Notes: generated by a model from the letters alone, not told the origin. A stretch of 64,000 nt of DNA from Notolepis coatsorum (GCA_963971535.1 OZ020593.1:35064576-35128575), one strand, 5' to 3'. Positions 34,552-46,615 are shown, counted from the stretch's first letter. Made by a program: numbers and translations.

Positions 34552-35155
34552 AGTATCGTTGTACACGATGGCGACGCCACACAGAACATTAATAAGGCTA
34601 TGCCTATGCTGCTATGACTAATGTGTTACCAAGTTGGCTAATTTAATTGTAATCATCTGCTTTTGTAGGTGCATTGTCTGATATAATTATAAATTAAATA
34701 TAATATAATTGTTTGCTTGATAGAGGAAGGTTGCAACATAATTATGTAATGTCATGTCGTTGGCTGTGATTGATTTCAATCAATCAAAGCCCCACTGCAC
34801 CCAGGCAGCGCAGCCGAGTGAAACCTTGTTGGCTGCGTCACAGTCACGAAAGGGGCTACTTAATTAATTAATCCAATCCACTTTATTTATAGAGCACATT
34901 TAAAAACAACAAAGTTTACCAAAGTGCTGTACAAGTCCCACAACATAAGATTAAAAATAAATATATATATATATATATATTATAATTAATATATATATAT
35001 TTTTTCTCGAAGCTTCGAATTAAAATCGAAGCTCGGCCCCGAAGCTTCGATTGCCAAAAAAAGCTTCGAAGGTCAGCCCTAGCTCTATCATTGAAGTGGG
35101 TGTTGGCACGCAACGGGGTTCTGGGGCACCGGACCCTTGGCACTCAAAGTGTTAA

Positions 35156-35590
35156 TTTGATCTCGCTCCGAGAGACAGCCCCTTCTCAATCTAGCACAAA
35201 TTCCTCCTCACACACTTAGAGAGAGGGTGTGGGTCTGTGTGTGTTTGGGGGGGGGGGGGAGGTGCGTTTGCCATACTATGCTAAAGTTATATTTTTGACT
35301 TGCACGTCTGAATGAATGGAAGCTGATGGCAAATTTGGATAATCACGCTGAATTATTGCGGTACACACATTACAAAAACCTTTGTAAAACTCAATTTCCG
35401 TGGGATTTTTATAAACTTTGGACCTGTATGGCTATGGAGCCATTATGTTGTCCAGCTTCTACCTCTCAGCTGGAACCCCATCTGGCAACAAGTCAACACA
35501 AAAGTAAGGAGCAAATATTTAATTTCAGTCTGTTCAAACCTCTATTTCTGTAATACATTAGCACTCGGATGCACAGGACGAATACTAAAG
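35156..35590. other. Unassigned sequence
   Basis: No gene recognised. Contains GTGTG repeats and a 13-base G run at about 35249-35261. Confidence 0.4.
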
Positions 35591-36480
35591 TCCTGTGCAA
35601 ATCAGCTGGCCCCAGTATTTACAACCATATTCAATCTATCCCTGGCTGAGTCCGTGGTCCCTGCCTGCTTCAAAATGTCCACTATAATCCCTGTACCAAA
35701 AAACTCCTCTCCAGCAGGCCTAAATTACTACAGACCGGTGGCACTCACCTCTGTGGTCATGAAATGCTTTGAGAGGCTGGTCAAGGACCACATCTGTGCC
35801 TCTCTCCCTAGTAACATGGACCCACTGCAGTTCGCATATAGGACAAACAGGTCCACTGACGATGCGGTCTCCCAAGTACTACACAACACACTATCTCACA
35901 TTGACAGACAGAAGGGGGGCTATGTGAGATTGCTGTTCATTGACTATAGTTCAGCTTTCAACACCATAGTCCCCACCAGACTGGTTGACAAGCTGATCGA
36001 TCTGGGTCTGAGCTCCGCCATGAGCGCCTGGATCCTGGACTTTCTAAGTGACAGGCCCCAGGCGGTCAGGGTGGGGGGTCATACCTCCAGCAAAATCGAT
36101 ACTCAAGAGTATCGGGTCCCCCCCAGGTTTGCGTTCTGCGCCCCCTGCTATATTCACTGTACACACATGACTGTGTGGCCAGGTTCAGCTCCAACTCCAT
36201 AGAGAAATTTGTTGACGACACGGTAGTGGTGGGGCGGATCTCTAACAATGACGAGAAGGCCTATCGGGAGGAGGTTGATGAACTGGCACGCTGGTGCCGG
36301 GATAACAGCCTACTCCTGAACATTGGTAAAACCAAAGAGCTGATCGTGGATTGTTTGTTGGACAACAAACAATACAGCAGGGGACACACACGCCACTGTG
36401 GATAAACGGGGCTTTTGTGGACAGGGTAAGCAGTTTCAAGTACCTGGGAGTCCACATCACAGAGGACTGTGATTGGCGAT
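35591..36480 (+). pseudogene. L2/CR1-type LINE reverse-transcriptase fragment
   Basis: About 300 codons of ORF2 in at least three frames. The first stretch (to about 36085) reads [60 protein letters not shown] and [17 protein letters not shown], the RT palm with its first catalytic Asp. The next reads [20 protein letters not shown] and KFVDDTVVVG; the FVDD box replaces the usual FADD/YADD. The last reads VSSFKYLGVHITEDCDW. Frameshifts fall near 36100-36130 and 36355. The endonuclease and the 3' part are missing. Clade by motif memory, fairly sure. Confidence 0.85.
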
Positions 36481-36616
36481 CAGCGCTTGGCGGCGAAATA
36501 CGAGTTTACTCATTATTGGCCATGAATGAGTTAAACAGGTTTTGTAGATACAGTACTCAATTCTGCCATCCGGACCCATGCAATTTGAAATATTATTATA
36601 GAATATAGAATATGAG

Positions 36617-37096
36617 TCCACTTGTGTTTTTTTTATTTTTTATTTATTTTTTGTTATTATTATTGTTATTATTATTTTTTCTCTTCTCTTGTAATTTTAA
36701 TGATGTATATTTTCGGGACCCCCTTTGGCTGTGGGTCTGGTGGCCGTGGGCTCTGACTGGGGGGGGCCGTGGTTGGGGGGTCTCTGCGGGTTGAAGCATT
36801 AAAGTGGCGTGGTGCTTTGGCCCGTGGGGGCGCCGGACTCCGGGTCCTTCGGGGTTGGGGTTCGCAGCTGCCGGGCCTGGGGATGGAGGGGGCTCAGGAA
36901 GCCTTATACTTTGTGACAGCTTATTTGAACTAGATATGTAGGCAAATGTATATTCTGTCTAATTTATTGTCTGATCATTTTGGTTAGTTTATGTTTTGGA
37001 TGTCTTTTACGTATTATTGTTATTATTGTGTTGTGAGTTGTGATGTTTCATGTTTGAAAAATGGAAAATAAAAAAAATTTGATCACAAAAAAAAAA
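36617..37096 (+). mobile_element. L1-like LINE 3' end with 14-bp TSD
   Basis: ATATAGAATATGAG occurs on both sides (36603-36616, 37097-37110). The insert is G-rich in the middle and ends in TTTGAAAAATGGAAAATAAA followed by an A run, which fits the 3' UTR of fish L1/Tx1-type LINEs. No coding part is left, so it is 5'-truncated. Confidence 0.72.
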
Positions 37097-37565
37097 ATAT
37101 AGAATATGAGGCCTATAAATTACTTTATTATAGCCATGTTGCACATCTATGGATCAAGCCAAATCTACTCGTTCCAATGACATAGTTCAATTTGGATTTA
37201 GTATCACCAGACGTGCATGAAGAACTGAGCATGAAATCTACTGTATGTACAGTCCGCTTTTTATTCTTGCGACAGGTCCGCCATTTTGAAACAGATTTCA
37301 ACACGGATGGTTGCTAAATGTTCACAGAAGTACACACTAACTGCGCTCCAATCTATGCCAATAACGTTCAGTTTTGTGGTATATAATCCCGTGAAATAAA
37401 TTATTATAATCGGGAAGTAATTTGCTTGCAGAAAGCTGTAGATCTCTAGGAGATGTAGTTTTTCAAAAATTCAACACTGATTGAAAGCCCTGTCTTTCCA
37501 TCATCATAATGACTACAGCAAAATGGCTGCTTGGATTTATTTCCGGTCAACATTCGCTAGCTATT

Positions 37566-38031
37566 TATTTGATTTTTTATCCACTTTTTATCCCCATTTT
37601 CTATTTTTCTCCCATCCCAATTTCTTATTTCCAATTCTTCCCTCCCCTGTCTTGAACGTTGCTAGACTATGCCTCCCACTGGTCGGCTGTAGTGAGGATA
37701 GAAGGCTTGCATCACGTGTCCCCTCCGGTACACGAGGAGGCATCCTGTCGCATCTTTTGACCGCAGCAGCTCGAACTCTCAGTGGCGAGGAGTAACGCGT
37801 GGGAGGCTCACGCTGCCCCCGATACTTCCTGTTTCCGGTGTCACACCTGTAGGAGTCGCTGTCCACAACGTCCAATCCCCACCCACCGGCTTTCCCACCC
37901 TCTAACACTGCCAATTGTGTTAGTATGGCGGCCGGCCAAGCCGGTAGCAACGCAGAGAGCTGGGCTCGATACCAGCATCTCCTGCGTTAGTGGCAAGCGC
38001 CTTGCCCACTGCGCCACTCAGCCGCCCAAAA
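37566..38031 (-). mobile_element. tRNA-derived SINE (family S1, copy 3)
   Basis: 14-bp TSD ATTCGCTAGCTATT (37552-37565, 38032-38045). The minus-strand head at the right end shows GGCGGCTGAGTGGCGCAGTG and a box B-like GGTATCGAGCCCAGC. The T-rich tail is at the left. Confidence 0.92.
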
Positions 38032-38163
38032 TTCGCTAGCTATTGAATACAATTCCTAAACTTATATTTCATTAATAACACTTTAACCTATTGGTAAACA
38101 AACGTATTGCTGAAAATATACACTATGACTGCTGTTGTGACATGGTTAGGGTCTTTACTCTTA

Positions 38164-38803
38164 TGTCACGATCCTAGGCCCGGTCCTGGCGGGACGGGGC
38201 AGGATGGGAACATTGGGCAGTGCTCTCCACCTAACTTTGGGCAATGCCCTCCATCCAACATTGGCTCTCTGCCTAACATTGGTCTCCTACCCTCTAGTGG
38301 CCAGACTAGCCTGATGGTACAGGCGGCCATTTTGTTTTGGTTCCAAGTAATAGAACTAATATCTAACTATTTGTTATCTTGGGCCATCCCTGTGTGTGTG
38401 TGATGTCGTCTCCCTGTCTGGTTGTTATGTTTGATTATGTTTTCTGTGTCTAGTTGGTGTATTCCTAGTGTGTTTACCAGATGTTGTCTGTTTGCATTAT
38501 TGCCTGGTCTCGCCAGCTGTCAGTCGTTACAATCAGTGGTAGTATTTAAGGTCTGCTTGTTCCCCCGTGCCTTGCTGTTTGTAATTTGCGCTTGTGAGTA
38601 CTTAGTCTTTTGTTTTGTTATTGTTTATTTTCCTTGTTTTACAACTCTGTCGTCCTCTTGCGCCTGCTCGGCTTACCGTTTATGTTCTCGTTGGTAACGT
38701 ACTGTTGTGTCAGTAAAGTCTGTTTATACGTATCCTGCCGTCTCTGCCTCTTCCATTCCGTTCTCTTGCTGCAAACTGTGTTTCACCTACTCCCATCGTA
38801 TCA
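38164..38803. mobile_element. Solo LTR, 640 bp
   Basis: TGTCACGATCCTAGG...CCCATCGTATCA, flanked by CTCTTA (38158-38163, 38804-38809). The MITE sequence continues exactly across it. It contains an internal short repeat of the type CTAACTTTGGGCA/CCAACATTGG. Confidence 0.78.
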
Positions 38804-38904
38804 CTCTTAGATACATTTGAAAGAAAACGCAACATTATGTCATAGTCTAGATCTAGAGAATGATTTATGGTCCGCCGATGGACTGTACAGGTGGAAGAGG
38901 TTAA

Positions 38905-39205
38905 TAAACATAAAGCAAGCATATCTGTCCAGAGTATTAAACAGGTACATTTTTTACAGATACAAAATGTGTGATTAATCAGTTAACTATGGTTGAAATA
39001 TATAATATATAAGGCCAAAGTGTATTTAGTTACTTTTGACGGTAGGCTAATGGTCCGTATACACTTCCAGTCATTGTTTAAGCTAGTGTGCTGCGGGTCC
39101 CTCTCTCTCTGTACTGCATGCACAGAGATGAGAAGGGTACCCATCTTCTTTTCTGACTCACTTAAGTTCTGATTTCCCAAAAAGATGTTGTGTTCCTTTA
39201 ACAAG
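38905..39205. other. Unassigned sequence
   Basis: No gene or repeat recognised. It is the target of the SINE that follows. Confidence 0.4.
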
Positions 39206-39213
39206 TACTTTAA

Positions 39214-39689
39214 TCGGGGGTGGCTAGGTGGTGTAGTGGGCAAGGCGCTCGCCACCAATGCAGGAGACGCTGGGTTCGAGCCCAGCTCTCCGCATTGCTA
39301 TCAGCTTGGCTGGTCGTGCATACTAATACAATTGGCAGTATTAGGGGGTGGGAAGCTGATGGGTGGGGATCGGACGTTGTGGACAGCGACTCCTACAGGT
39401 CGGTTGGTGCGCCTGCGCAGCAGAATCAGGAAGCGACGGGGGCGGCGTGTCCCTCCCACGCAGACCCCCGACGCTGAGAGATTGTGCTGTGCAGGTGAAA
39501 AGATGCAACGGCTGCTTCCTCGAGTACCGGAGGGGACACGTGATGTAAGGCTTCGTCCACATTGCAGCCGGCTTGTGGGAGGCATGGCCTAACAGCGTTC
39601 GAGACAGGGGAGGGTAGAATTGGACGATACGAAAATTGGGATGGGAGAAAAATTTTAAATGGGAGAAAAAGTAGATCACAAAAAAAAAA
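39214..39689 (+). mobile_element. tRNA-derived SINE (family S1, copy 4), best-preserved head
   Basis: TSD TACTTTAA (39206-39213, 39690-39697). The head reads GGTGGCTAGGTGGTGTAGTG (box A) and CTGGGTTCGAGCCCAGC (box B). The body includes TCGGACGTTGTGGACAGCGA, and the tail is GGGAGAAAAAGTAGATCAC plus an A run. The downstream TSD supplied the TTAA used by the next piggyBac. Confidence 0.92.
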
Positions 39690-39971
39690 TACTTTAACAC
39701 TTTGGGTGCCTAGAAACGCTTTACAGCGTCATTCCCGGCCATGCTCAAGTTGCCGAGGACGCTGTACAGCGTCTTTGATCTGTTTACATCTTTTTTCGAT
39801 TTTCCCCGTCTGAACTTCACCGCCGAGCTTTTGGAAGAAAATTTGAACCGGAAACTGCATTTCCTCTCAAATTTCACTAGGTGGCAGTGTCCCCCTATTT
39901 TCTAACACTATCACAATAGGGGGAATATTGTACCCCACAATGAATCTGGCATTTGATTGGCCAGCATACCT

Positions 39972-39996
39972 GGCCAATGTAACCACAGGTATAAAA
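39972..39996 (+). promoter_or_regulatory. Likely core promoter of the piggyBac transposase gene
   Basis: CCAAT at 39973-39977 and TATAAAA at 39990-39996 lie about 320 bp before the first ATG. A GAGAGA tract (40031-40093) falls within the presumed 5' untranslated region. The motifs are seen; promoter activity is inferred. Confidence 0.5.
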
Positions 39997-40311
39997 CGTT
40001 AGCGCGATCCCAGAATCGACGAGGTTTTGGAGGAGAGAGAGAGAGAGAGATAGATAGAGCGATAGAGAGAGAGAGAGAGATTGAGAGAGATATTTGAATT
40101 GAGATCAGCCTATAGTCTATATTTATAGTGTTATACAGTATAGTGGTAGTATCAGACTAATTGTAAGGTTTCAGCTGTGCTTTAGAAAGTACTTAGTCGT
40201 GCTAAGTAGTAGTACTATTCGAGGGATTAGTGTGTAGTCTAGGTAGTATATTTCAGTAGTAGTAATAGTAGTTTGATCAGTTAGTAGTTTCATTTAGATT
40301 ATTAGATCAGT

Positions 40312-40640
40312 ATGAAGAGACGTAGTGTAGGTAAGCGAGGGGACAATCCGGCGGCGGGTCGCTTTGTTCAGACGAAGCTGGCGTCTGGACCCGCGGTTGT
40401 TCGAGTAGCAGCAGCACCAACGACTTTGGTAGCTCCGATCGGAGAGAGCCGTGAGACCGTTGCTGGGCCCAGTAACGCGTCTCGCCCCGGGACCGGGAGC
40501 GGCTCTACCCGACGCAGTTCGAGGAAGAGGAAGGCTGCCGCTGTGGTCATAGCTTCTTCATGCGAGTCAGGGGACAGCGATTCGACCGCCCACGAATCTG
40601 ATGGGAGCGCCGATTGGGAACCACCAGGTAATTACACAGT

Positions 40641-40682
<42 letters not shown>

Positions 40683-43600
40683 AAACGTGTATTTGATGAT
40701 TTACATACTGTGACTATGTAACGTTAGTTCGACAAACCAACGCCGATATGCATGTGATTGTGTGTGTGTGAAACATGTATTTGATGATTTACCTAACGCT
40801 TATTCTGTGACTATGTAACGTTAGTTCGCCAAACCAACGCTGATATGCATTTATTATATTCTAGCTCCGGAATCATCTGACGATGATCTCGGCTTGGGTC
40901 GGAGGTATGAGTCTGATTCATCGCACGATTCAGACGTGGGACGCGGTGGTGGTCGACGGGGCAACGGTACGTCATGTTTACTAATGCAATGTGAATATTG
41001 TTTTACGTGCATGTTCAAATCGATAGTTGAATGATATAGGATATAGTAGGCATGTACAGGCCACCATGTGCTACACGTTAGGTTGTAATGGTCTTGTGTG
41101 TGTGTGTGCATGTGCACGCCCTTTGAAGTGGCTCTTTGAAGTGTGTAGCTATCAATGTAAGTGATAATAGTTGCATGCTGGGCATGAGACGACGTGGTGG
41201 TGGTCGACGTGGTAATTGGTATCATGTTGCAATGTGAATATTGTTTTATGTTCAAATCGATAGTTGATGGCCATGTGCTGCACGGGTTGCATGGATGTGT
41301 GTGTGTGTGTAGATGCCAGCCCTTTGAAGTTTGTCTACATTTAGTTACATGGATGTGTGTGTGTGTGTAGATGCCTCACCCCATGCCATTTGATGTGTGT
41401 GTGTGTGTGTGTGTGCATGTGCACGCCATTTGAAGTGTGTAGCTATCAATGTGTTATCATGTTGCAATGTGAATATTGTTTTATGTTCAAATCGATATAG
41501 TTGATTGATGGCCATGTGCTGCACTGGTTGCATGGATGTGTGTGTGTGTGTAGATGCCAGCCCTTTGAAGTTTGTCTACATTTAGTTACATGGATGTGTG
41601 TGTGTGTGTAGATGCCCTCACCCCATGCCATTTGATGTGTGTGTGTATGTGTGTGTGTGCATGTGCACGCCATTTGAAGTGTGTAGCTATCAATGTGTTA
41701 TCATGTTGCAATGTGAATATTGTTTTATGTTCAAATCGATATAGTTGATTGATGGCCATGTGCTGCACTGGTTGCATGGATGTGTGTGTGTGTGTAGATG
41801 CCAGCCCTTTGAAGTTTGTCTACATTTAGTTACATGGATGTGTGTGTGTGTGTAGATGCAGGCCTCACCATGTGTCCATGCCCTTTGATGTGTGTGTATG
41901 TGTGTGCAGTGTGTGTACACACACACACACACACAAGATCAAAAGGCATGAATCCTCTCCAACACCTTTGAACTTCGCAGTACATGGTGAGGCCTCTATA
42001 TGCAAATTCCATTGATTACAGCACACACATACACACACACAATGGCATGGGCACATGGTGAGGCCTATATTTAAATGCATGGTTGTGTATCATATGTAAA
42101 ATTCCATTGATTACAACACACACACATGTACATGCTTTGATGTACAATGGCCGCTGATTTATTTTGTGTTCACACAGGCTCCGAAACCGAATCCGGGGCC
42201 AATACACCAACATGCTTGGGTATGTACTAACTACATTTATGTATGTGTAAATGTATTACTATTGTGTTTTGTGAGACTTACTTACTGAATGAATTTAATC
42301 CAATTCAGATTCTGGCGCAGACCCTGCCGATAGTGACGCTGAGACTGGCAACGACATGGGATCACATTCTACTCCTGCAGGTAATTGTACATGGTGGTGA
42401 CTGGCTGCTGCTAGAGCCTGGGCCTGGTGGTGACTGGCTGCTGCTAGAGCCTGGGCCTGGTGGTGACTGGCTGCTGCAGGGCCTGGGCCTGGTGGTGACT
42501 GGCTGCTGCAGGGCCTGGGCCTGGTGGTGACTGGCTGCTGCAGGGCCTGGTCTGGTGGTGATGGTGGTAAATACAATGACAATACGTTGCCCTAGTGTAA
42601 TGTATTACATCATGTGATTCTAGAACTGGATGCTAGTCTGGACATGCCGGAACCCGTTGCAGGGCGGAAACGCACATCTAAGAGAGGTAAGTTGGCCTCA
42701 CTCTGCACACCACTTCCAGCTCTGACCTCTGACCCCCACACCACGTCCAGCTCTGACATCTGAACCCCACACACACTCACTCATTCACTCACACAGTTTG
42801 TAACTACGTGGCATATGAATGTCTACAGTAGGGGTGTTATAGTATATTTGTATAATTGACAGGTCTTGGCGTGCGACGTGGAGGAGCGAAGAGCAGGGCT
42901 GCGATCCGCCAGGAAGAGGAGAATGCCTGGTCTCGTGAGGGCTGGGTGCCTCAAAGGATCCCCTTCACAGCCCAACCGGGGTTGCTCCAGGACGCCATGG
43001 CACTCAGATCTTACCGGCCTGCGAAATGGATGGATCTGTTCCTGACAGATGCTTTTCTGAACTCTATTGTTGCCCAGTCCAACCTCTACGCTGAGCAGTC
43101 CATTGCCCGGCTGGACCCCACGCTAACCAGTAGCAGGGCACTGCTTTGGAAGCCCCTCACATTGAAGGAGCTGAAGAAGTTCCTCGGACTCAATTTCCTT
43201 AGCAGTGTCCTGCGGAAGCCTCGCGTGGACCAGATGTGGACCACTGACGACATGATGTGCACACCATACTACTCTGAGACCATGCCACGCAACAGGTTTC
43301 AATTGATCTGGCGATTCCTCCACTTTGCGGACAATACTTCCCTGGAGGTTAGAGACAAATTGTGCAAAGTACGCCCTGTAGTCGACCATGTAAACACGAG
43401 GTGCAAGGAGCTGTACCAGCCTGAACGCGAGCTCGCCATTGACGAGGGGGTGATGGCATGGCGAGGCCGCCTGACCTTCCGGGTCTACAACCCAAACAAG
43501 CCCACCCGCTATGGTATCAAGTCTTACTTCCTGTGCGAATCTCGCACAGGATATTGCTTTTCATTTAAGCCATATTGTCGGGAAGGCTCGCTCCTGGGGG

Positions 43601-44543
43601 ACACGGTCGTCGGTCTGCTTGGACGTCTGTCTGGGGCCGGCTATACGCTCTTTATGGACAACTTCTACAACTCGGTACGTATGTCCGCCAGGCTCCGACA
43701 GTTGAGGACCGACGTCTGTGGTACCCTCAGGAAGCACCGGGGCGAGCCAGCCATCATCAAGAACATGACCAAACGTGACATCGGTGTGGGGGAGCGCATT
43801 GCGGTCAACAACAAGGAGGTCATGATCGTGGCATGGCGCGATAAAAGAATCGTGAAGACCATCAGCAGCTTCCACGAGGACACCATGGAAAAGGCGATGG
43901 TGTGGCAGAAGCAGAAGAAGGGCAAAGCGCTGAGGGTGGAGATGCTCAAGCCATCATCAATCATGGAGTACAATAAATTCATGAACGGCGTCGATCAGCT
44001 GGATCAGAATATATCGTACTATCCGGTTACACGTAAGACTGGAAAGTGGACCAAAAAGTTTGTGATGTATCTGATCCAAATATGTATGTTCAATGCTTTT
44101 GTCTTGTACAAAAAAAGCACCCACAAGGGCATTACTCCAACCTCTTCCGGTTCACCAGGGCTGTGGCGCGGACCTACACAGACGGTAAGGAGAAGAAGAT
44201 TCCTGGGGTGACAGCGGAGATGGAGGCGGAGGCAGGGGAGGAGGCAGGGGAGGAGGCAGGGGGTGGGGATGAGGAGGAGGCAGGGGCTGAGCAGGTGGGG
44301 CGTGTCGACCCTAGGGCCCCACTGGGGGACCCGCAGAGCAGATTAGTGGGTGGCTTTGTGAAGCATGTAATGGTTGCATACAAAGCCACCCCGAAGAAAA
44401 AGCTACTGTGTAGGAAATGTCGTGTCTGCAGTAGGCGTGGCATCAGGAGTGAGACCAGATATTTTTGCACATCGTGCAAAGTCCCCCTGCATCGTGACAA
44501 ATGCTTCGCTCTGTACCACACAAAGAGGGATTTCTCTAAATAG
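40312..44543 (+). CDS. piggyBac transposase (PGBD4-like), six exons, one frame change near the C-terminus
   Basis: Cut-and-paste transposase acting at TTAA. Exons: 40312-40627, 40865-40966, 42178-42219, 42309-42380, 42624-42686 and 42863 onward. All five introns are GT-AG and phase 1, and exons 2-5 are multiples of three. The N-terminal exons are acidic and Ser-rich (DSDSTAHESDGSADWE). The catalytic domain in exon 6 shows the DDD residues: ELAIDEGVMAWRG (Asp codon 43441), TLFMDNFYNS (43657) and FMNGVDQLDQN (43993, with a further Asp at 44002). The frame that starts exon 6 ends at 44211, but the C-terminal family sequence, including Cys-rich CRKCRVCSRRGIRS and YFCTSCKVPLHRDKC, continues in the -1 frame to 44543. 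The switch falls at the seven-A run 44110-44116. This could be an indel, a sequencing error or slippage. The sequence is otherwise undamaged. Its matching termini suggest it could mobilise the nearby P1 MITEs. Confidence 0.9.
41280..42180. repeat. Intronic ~245-bp tandem repeat with TG microsatellites
   Basis: In the long second intron of the transposase gene, a unit containing ATGTTGCAATGTGAATATTG, GGCCATGTGCTGCAC(T/G)GGTTG and TGGATGTGTGTGTGTGTGTA recurs about three times (for example 41451, 41695), with diverged copies on either side. Confidence 0.8.
42391..42560. repeat. ~30-bp minisatellite in piggyBac intron 4
   Basis: Five copies of TGGTGACTGGCTGCTGC followed by AGGGCCTGGGCCTGG or TAGAGCCTGGGCCTGG. 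Intronic, so the open frame over it is not coding. Confidence 0.85.
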
Positions 44544-44544
44544 T

Positions 44545-44760
44545 TTCTTTATTAGTTGTCATACAGAAGTACAGACTACTTCTAAATAATCCGGCACACA
44601 GAAGTACAGATTACTTCTAAATAATCCATCATTGTGTGATACAGACAGAACCATGTGTACCGGTACATAGTATAGCTAGCTGAGTGTAGTATAGTATAGT
44701 GTAGTATAGTATAGTATAGTATATTGTAGTATAGTATAGTGTATGGGTAGTTGCACTGTT
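44545..44760 (-). repeat. LINE 3' tip and AGTAT microsatellite after the transposase stop
   Basis: TTTCTTTATTAGTTGTCATA right after the stop matches, in reverse, the 3' terminus of the LINE at 31105. Two copies of ACAGA(C/T)TACTTCTAAATAATCC follow, then an AGTATAGT-type microsatellite at about 44687-44743. Confidence 0.6.
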
Positions 44761-45185
44761 TTCTGTACAAGACAAATGCGTTGAACACATGTATTTGGGC
44801 CACGGTTGTCGATATTGCATAGGCATGTTTGGACCACTTGCAGATGAGACGTTATGTTAGCGATCTAGCTGTATCGACTCCATTCATAATTTGCATTGTG
44901 TGTGTATATAGTTTTTTTTTTATTTATCTTTTTCCCCCCTCATTTTTACCGTTTGCACAGAACCAATGGTTGCTGACAGTCACCCAGTTTATAAAAGTAT
45001 ATACTGTAGGTAACATACCACACTTTTCTAATGCAGTCCATTGGCCTATTATTTATATACTTTGGAAGCATGTATTGGATATTTTTTGGTCCACAGATCA
45101 TCTGGCGCTTCATCCATTTATCAATGGACAATGCAGTCATCGATGCGAGAGACCAAGTAAGATATGCCCTGTAGTTCATGTGACG

Positions 45186-46615
45186 TGAATGTTACCAGCA
45201 AACTTCTAAATGCACTGAAACAATGGTTGGTTATCCTCCAGTGTTCACTTTTTATAAGGTATTGTCTTGGTAAATTACCATAATCCTATACTGTGAATGT
45301 TACCAACAAACTCCTAAATGCACTGACACAATGGTTGGTTATCATCAGCCAGTGTTCACTTTTTATAAGGTATTGTCTTGGTAAATTACCATAATCCTAT
45401 ACTGTGAATGTTACCAACAAACTCCTAAATGCACTGAAACAATGGTTGATTATCCTCCAGTGTTCACTTTTTATAAGGTATTGTATTGGTAAATTACCAT
45501 AATCCTATACTGTGAATGTTACCAACAAACTCCTAAATGCACTGAAACAATGGTTGATTATCCTCCAGTGTTCACTTTTTATAAGGTATTGTCTTGGTAA
45601 ATTACCATAATACTATACTGTGAATGTTACCAACAAACTCCTAAATGCACTGAAACAATGGTTGATTATCCTCCAGTGTTCACTTTTTATAAGGTATTGT
45701 CTTGGTAAATTACCATAATCCTATACTGTGAATGTTACCAACAAACTCCTAAATGCACTGAAACAATGGTTGATTATCCTCCAGTGTTCACTTTTTATAA
45801 GGTATTGTCTTGGTAAATTACCATAATCCTATACTGTGAATGTTACCAACAAACTCCTAAATGCACTGAAACAATGGTTGATTATCCTCCAGTGTTCACT
45901 TTTTATAAGGTATTGTCTTGGTAAATTACCATAATCCTATACTGTGAATGTTACCAACAAACTCCTAAATGCACTGAAACAATGGTTGGTTATCATCACA
46001 GTGTTCACTTTTTATAAGGTATTGTCTTGGTAAATTACCATAATCCTATACTGTGAATGTTACCAACAAACTCCTAAATGCACTGAAACAATGGTTGGTT
46101 ATCATCACAGTGTTCACTTTTTATAAGGTATTGTCTTGGTAAATTACCATAATCCTATACTGTGAATGTTACCAACAAACTCCTAAATGCACTGAAACAA
46201 TGGTTGGTTATCATCACAGTGTTCACTTTTTATAAGGTATTGTCTTGGTAAATTACCATAATCCTATACTGTGAATGTTACCAACAAACTCCTAAATGCA
46301 CTGAAACAATGGTTGGTTATCATCACAGTGTTCACTTTTTATAAGGTATTGTCTTGGTAAATTACCATAATCCTATACTGTGAATGTTACCAACAAACTC
46401 CTAAATGCACTGAAACAATGGTTGGTTATCATCACAGTGTTCACTTTTTATAAGGTATTGTCTTGGTAAATTACCATAATCCTATACTGTGAATGTTACC
46501 AACAAACTCCTAAATGCACTGAAACAATGGTTGGTTATCATCACAGTGTTCACTTTTTATAAGGTATTGTCTTGGTAAATTACCATAATCCTATACTGTG
46601 AATGTTACCAGCATA
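45186..46615. repeat. 108-bp satellite array, about 13 copies
   Basis: Unit TGAATGTTACCAACAAACTC...ATTACCATAATCCTATACTG recurs about every 108 bp. Two variants differ in the middle (GATTATCCTCCAGTG or GGTTATCATCACAGTG) and occupy separate blocks, so recent local amplification is likely. Non-coding, inside the piggyBac. Confidence 0.92.

Larger units (their letters stand above)
32858..35081 (+). mobile_element. hAT element with BED-finger exon, interrupted by a solo LTR
   Basis: Perfect 8-bp TSD GCTCTATC (32850-32857, 35082-35089). The ends are TAGGGCTGTCTTAA and, read inward from the right, TAGGGCTGACCTTC. Subterminal regions repeat AAGCTTCGA words. About 0.9 kb of its own sequence remains. 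It keeps an N-terminal BED zinc-finger exon but no catalytic domain. Confidence 0.9.
31771..35155. mobile_element. piggyBac MITE hosting a hAT and solo LTRs
   Basis: TTAA at 31771-31774 and 35152-35155. The ends are CACTTTGAGTGCC and GGCACTCAAAGTG, a perfect 13-bp inverted pair and one base from the ends of the autonomous piggyBac at 39694. Inside lie a probable solo LTR (32373-32792) and a hAT (32858-35081) that itself contains LTR-B copy 2. Its own sequence is about 0.7 kb, with no transposase. Confidence 0.9.
37111..38904. mobile_element. TTAA MITE (family P2, copy b), left end unclear
   Basis: The right end reads GGTGGAAGAGG before TTAA (38901-38904), matching the CCTCTTC end at 6716 in reverse. 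The stretches 38060-38163 and 38810-38850 match 6790-6900 in reverse complement. The left end may lie before the L1 insertion (TTAA at 36531), but its terminal bases do not match the family, so I leave it open. It contains a SINE and a solo LTR. Confidence 0.65.

Noticed and set aside
41345-42213. His/Thr-rich proteins on the minus strand
   Set aside because: They are translations of TG microsatellites in the piggyBac intron.
42243-42530. 95-residue frame at 42243-42530 in the piggyBac gene
   Set aside because: It runs through a splice acceptor and an intronic minisatellite; the conserved exon there is 42309-42380 in another frame.
44110-44116. Programmed -1 ribosomal frameshift in the piggyBac transposase
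   Set aside because: The A run is preceded by C in the zero frame and does not form the usual X XXY YYZ heptamer across the two codons. No downstream structure was checked. An indel is simpler.
45186-46615. CRISPR-like regular array
   Set aside because: The period is a full 108-bp satellite unit with no unique spacers, in a fish transposon.
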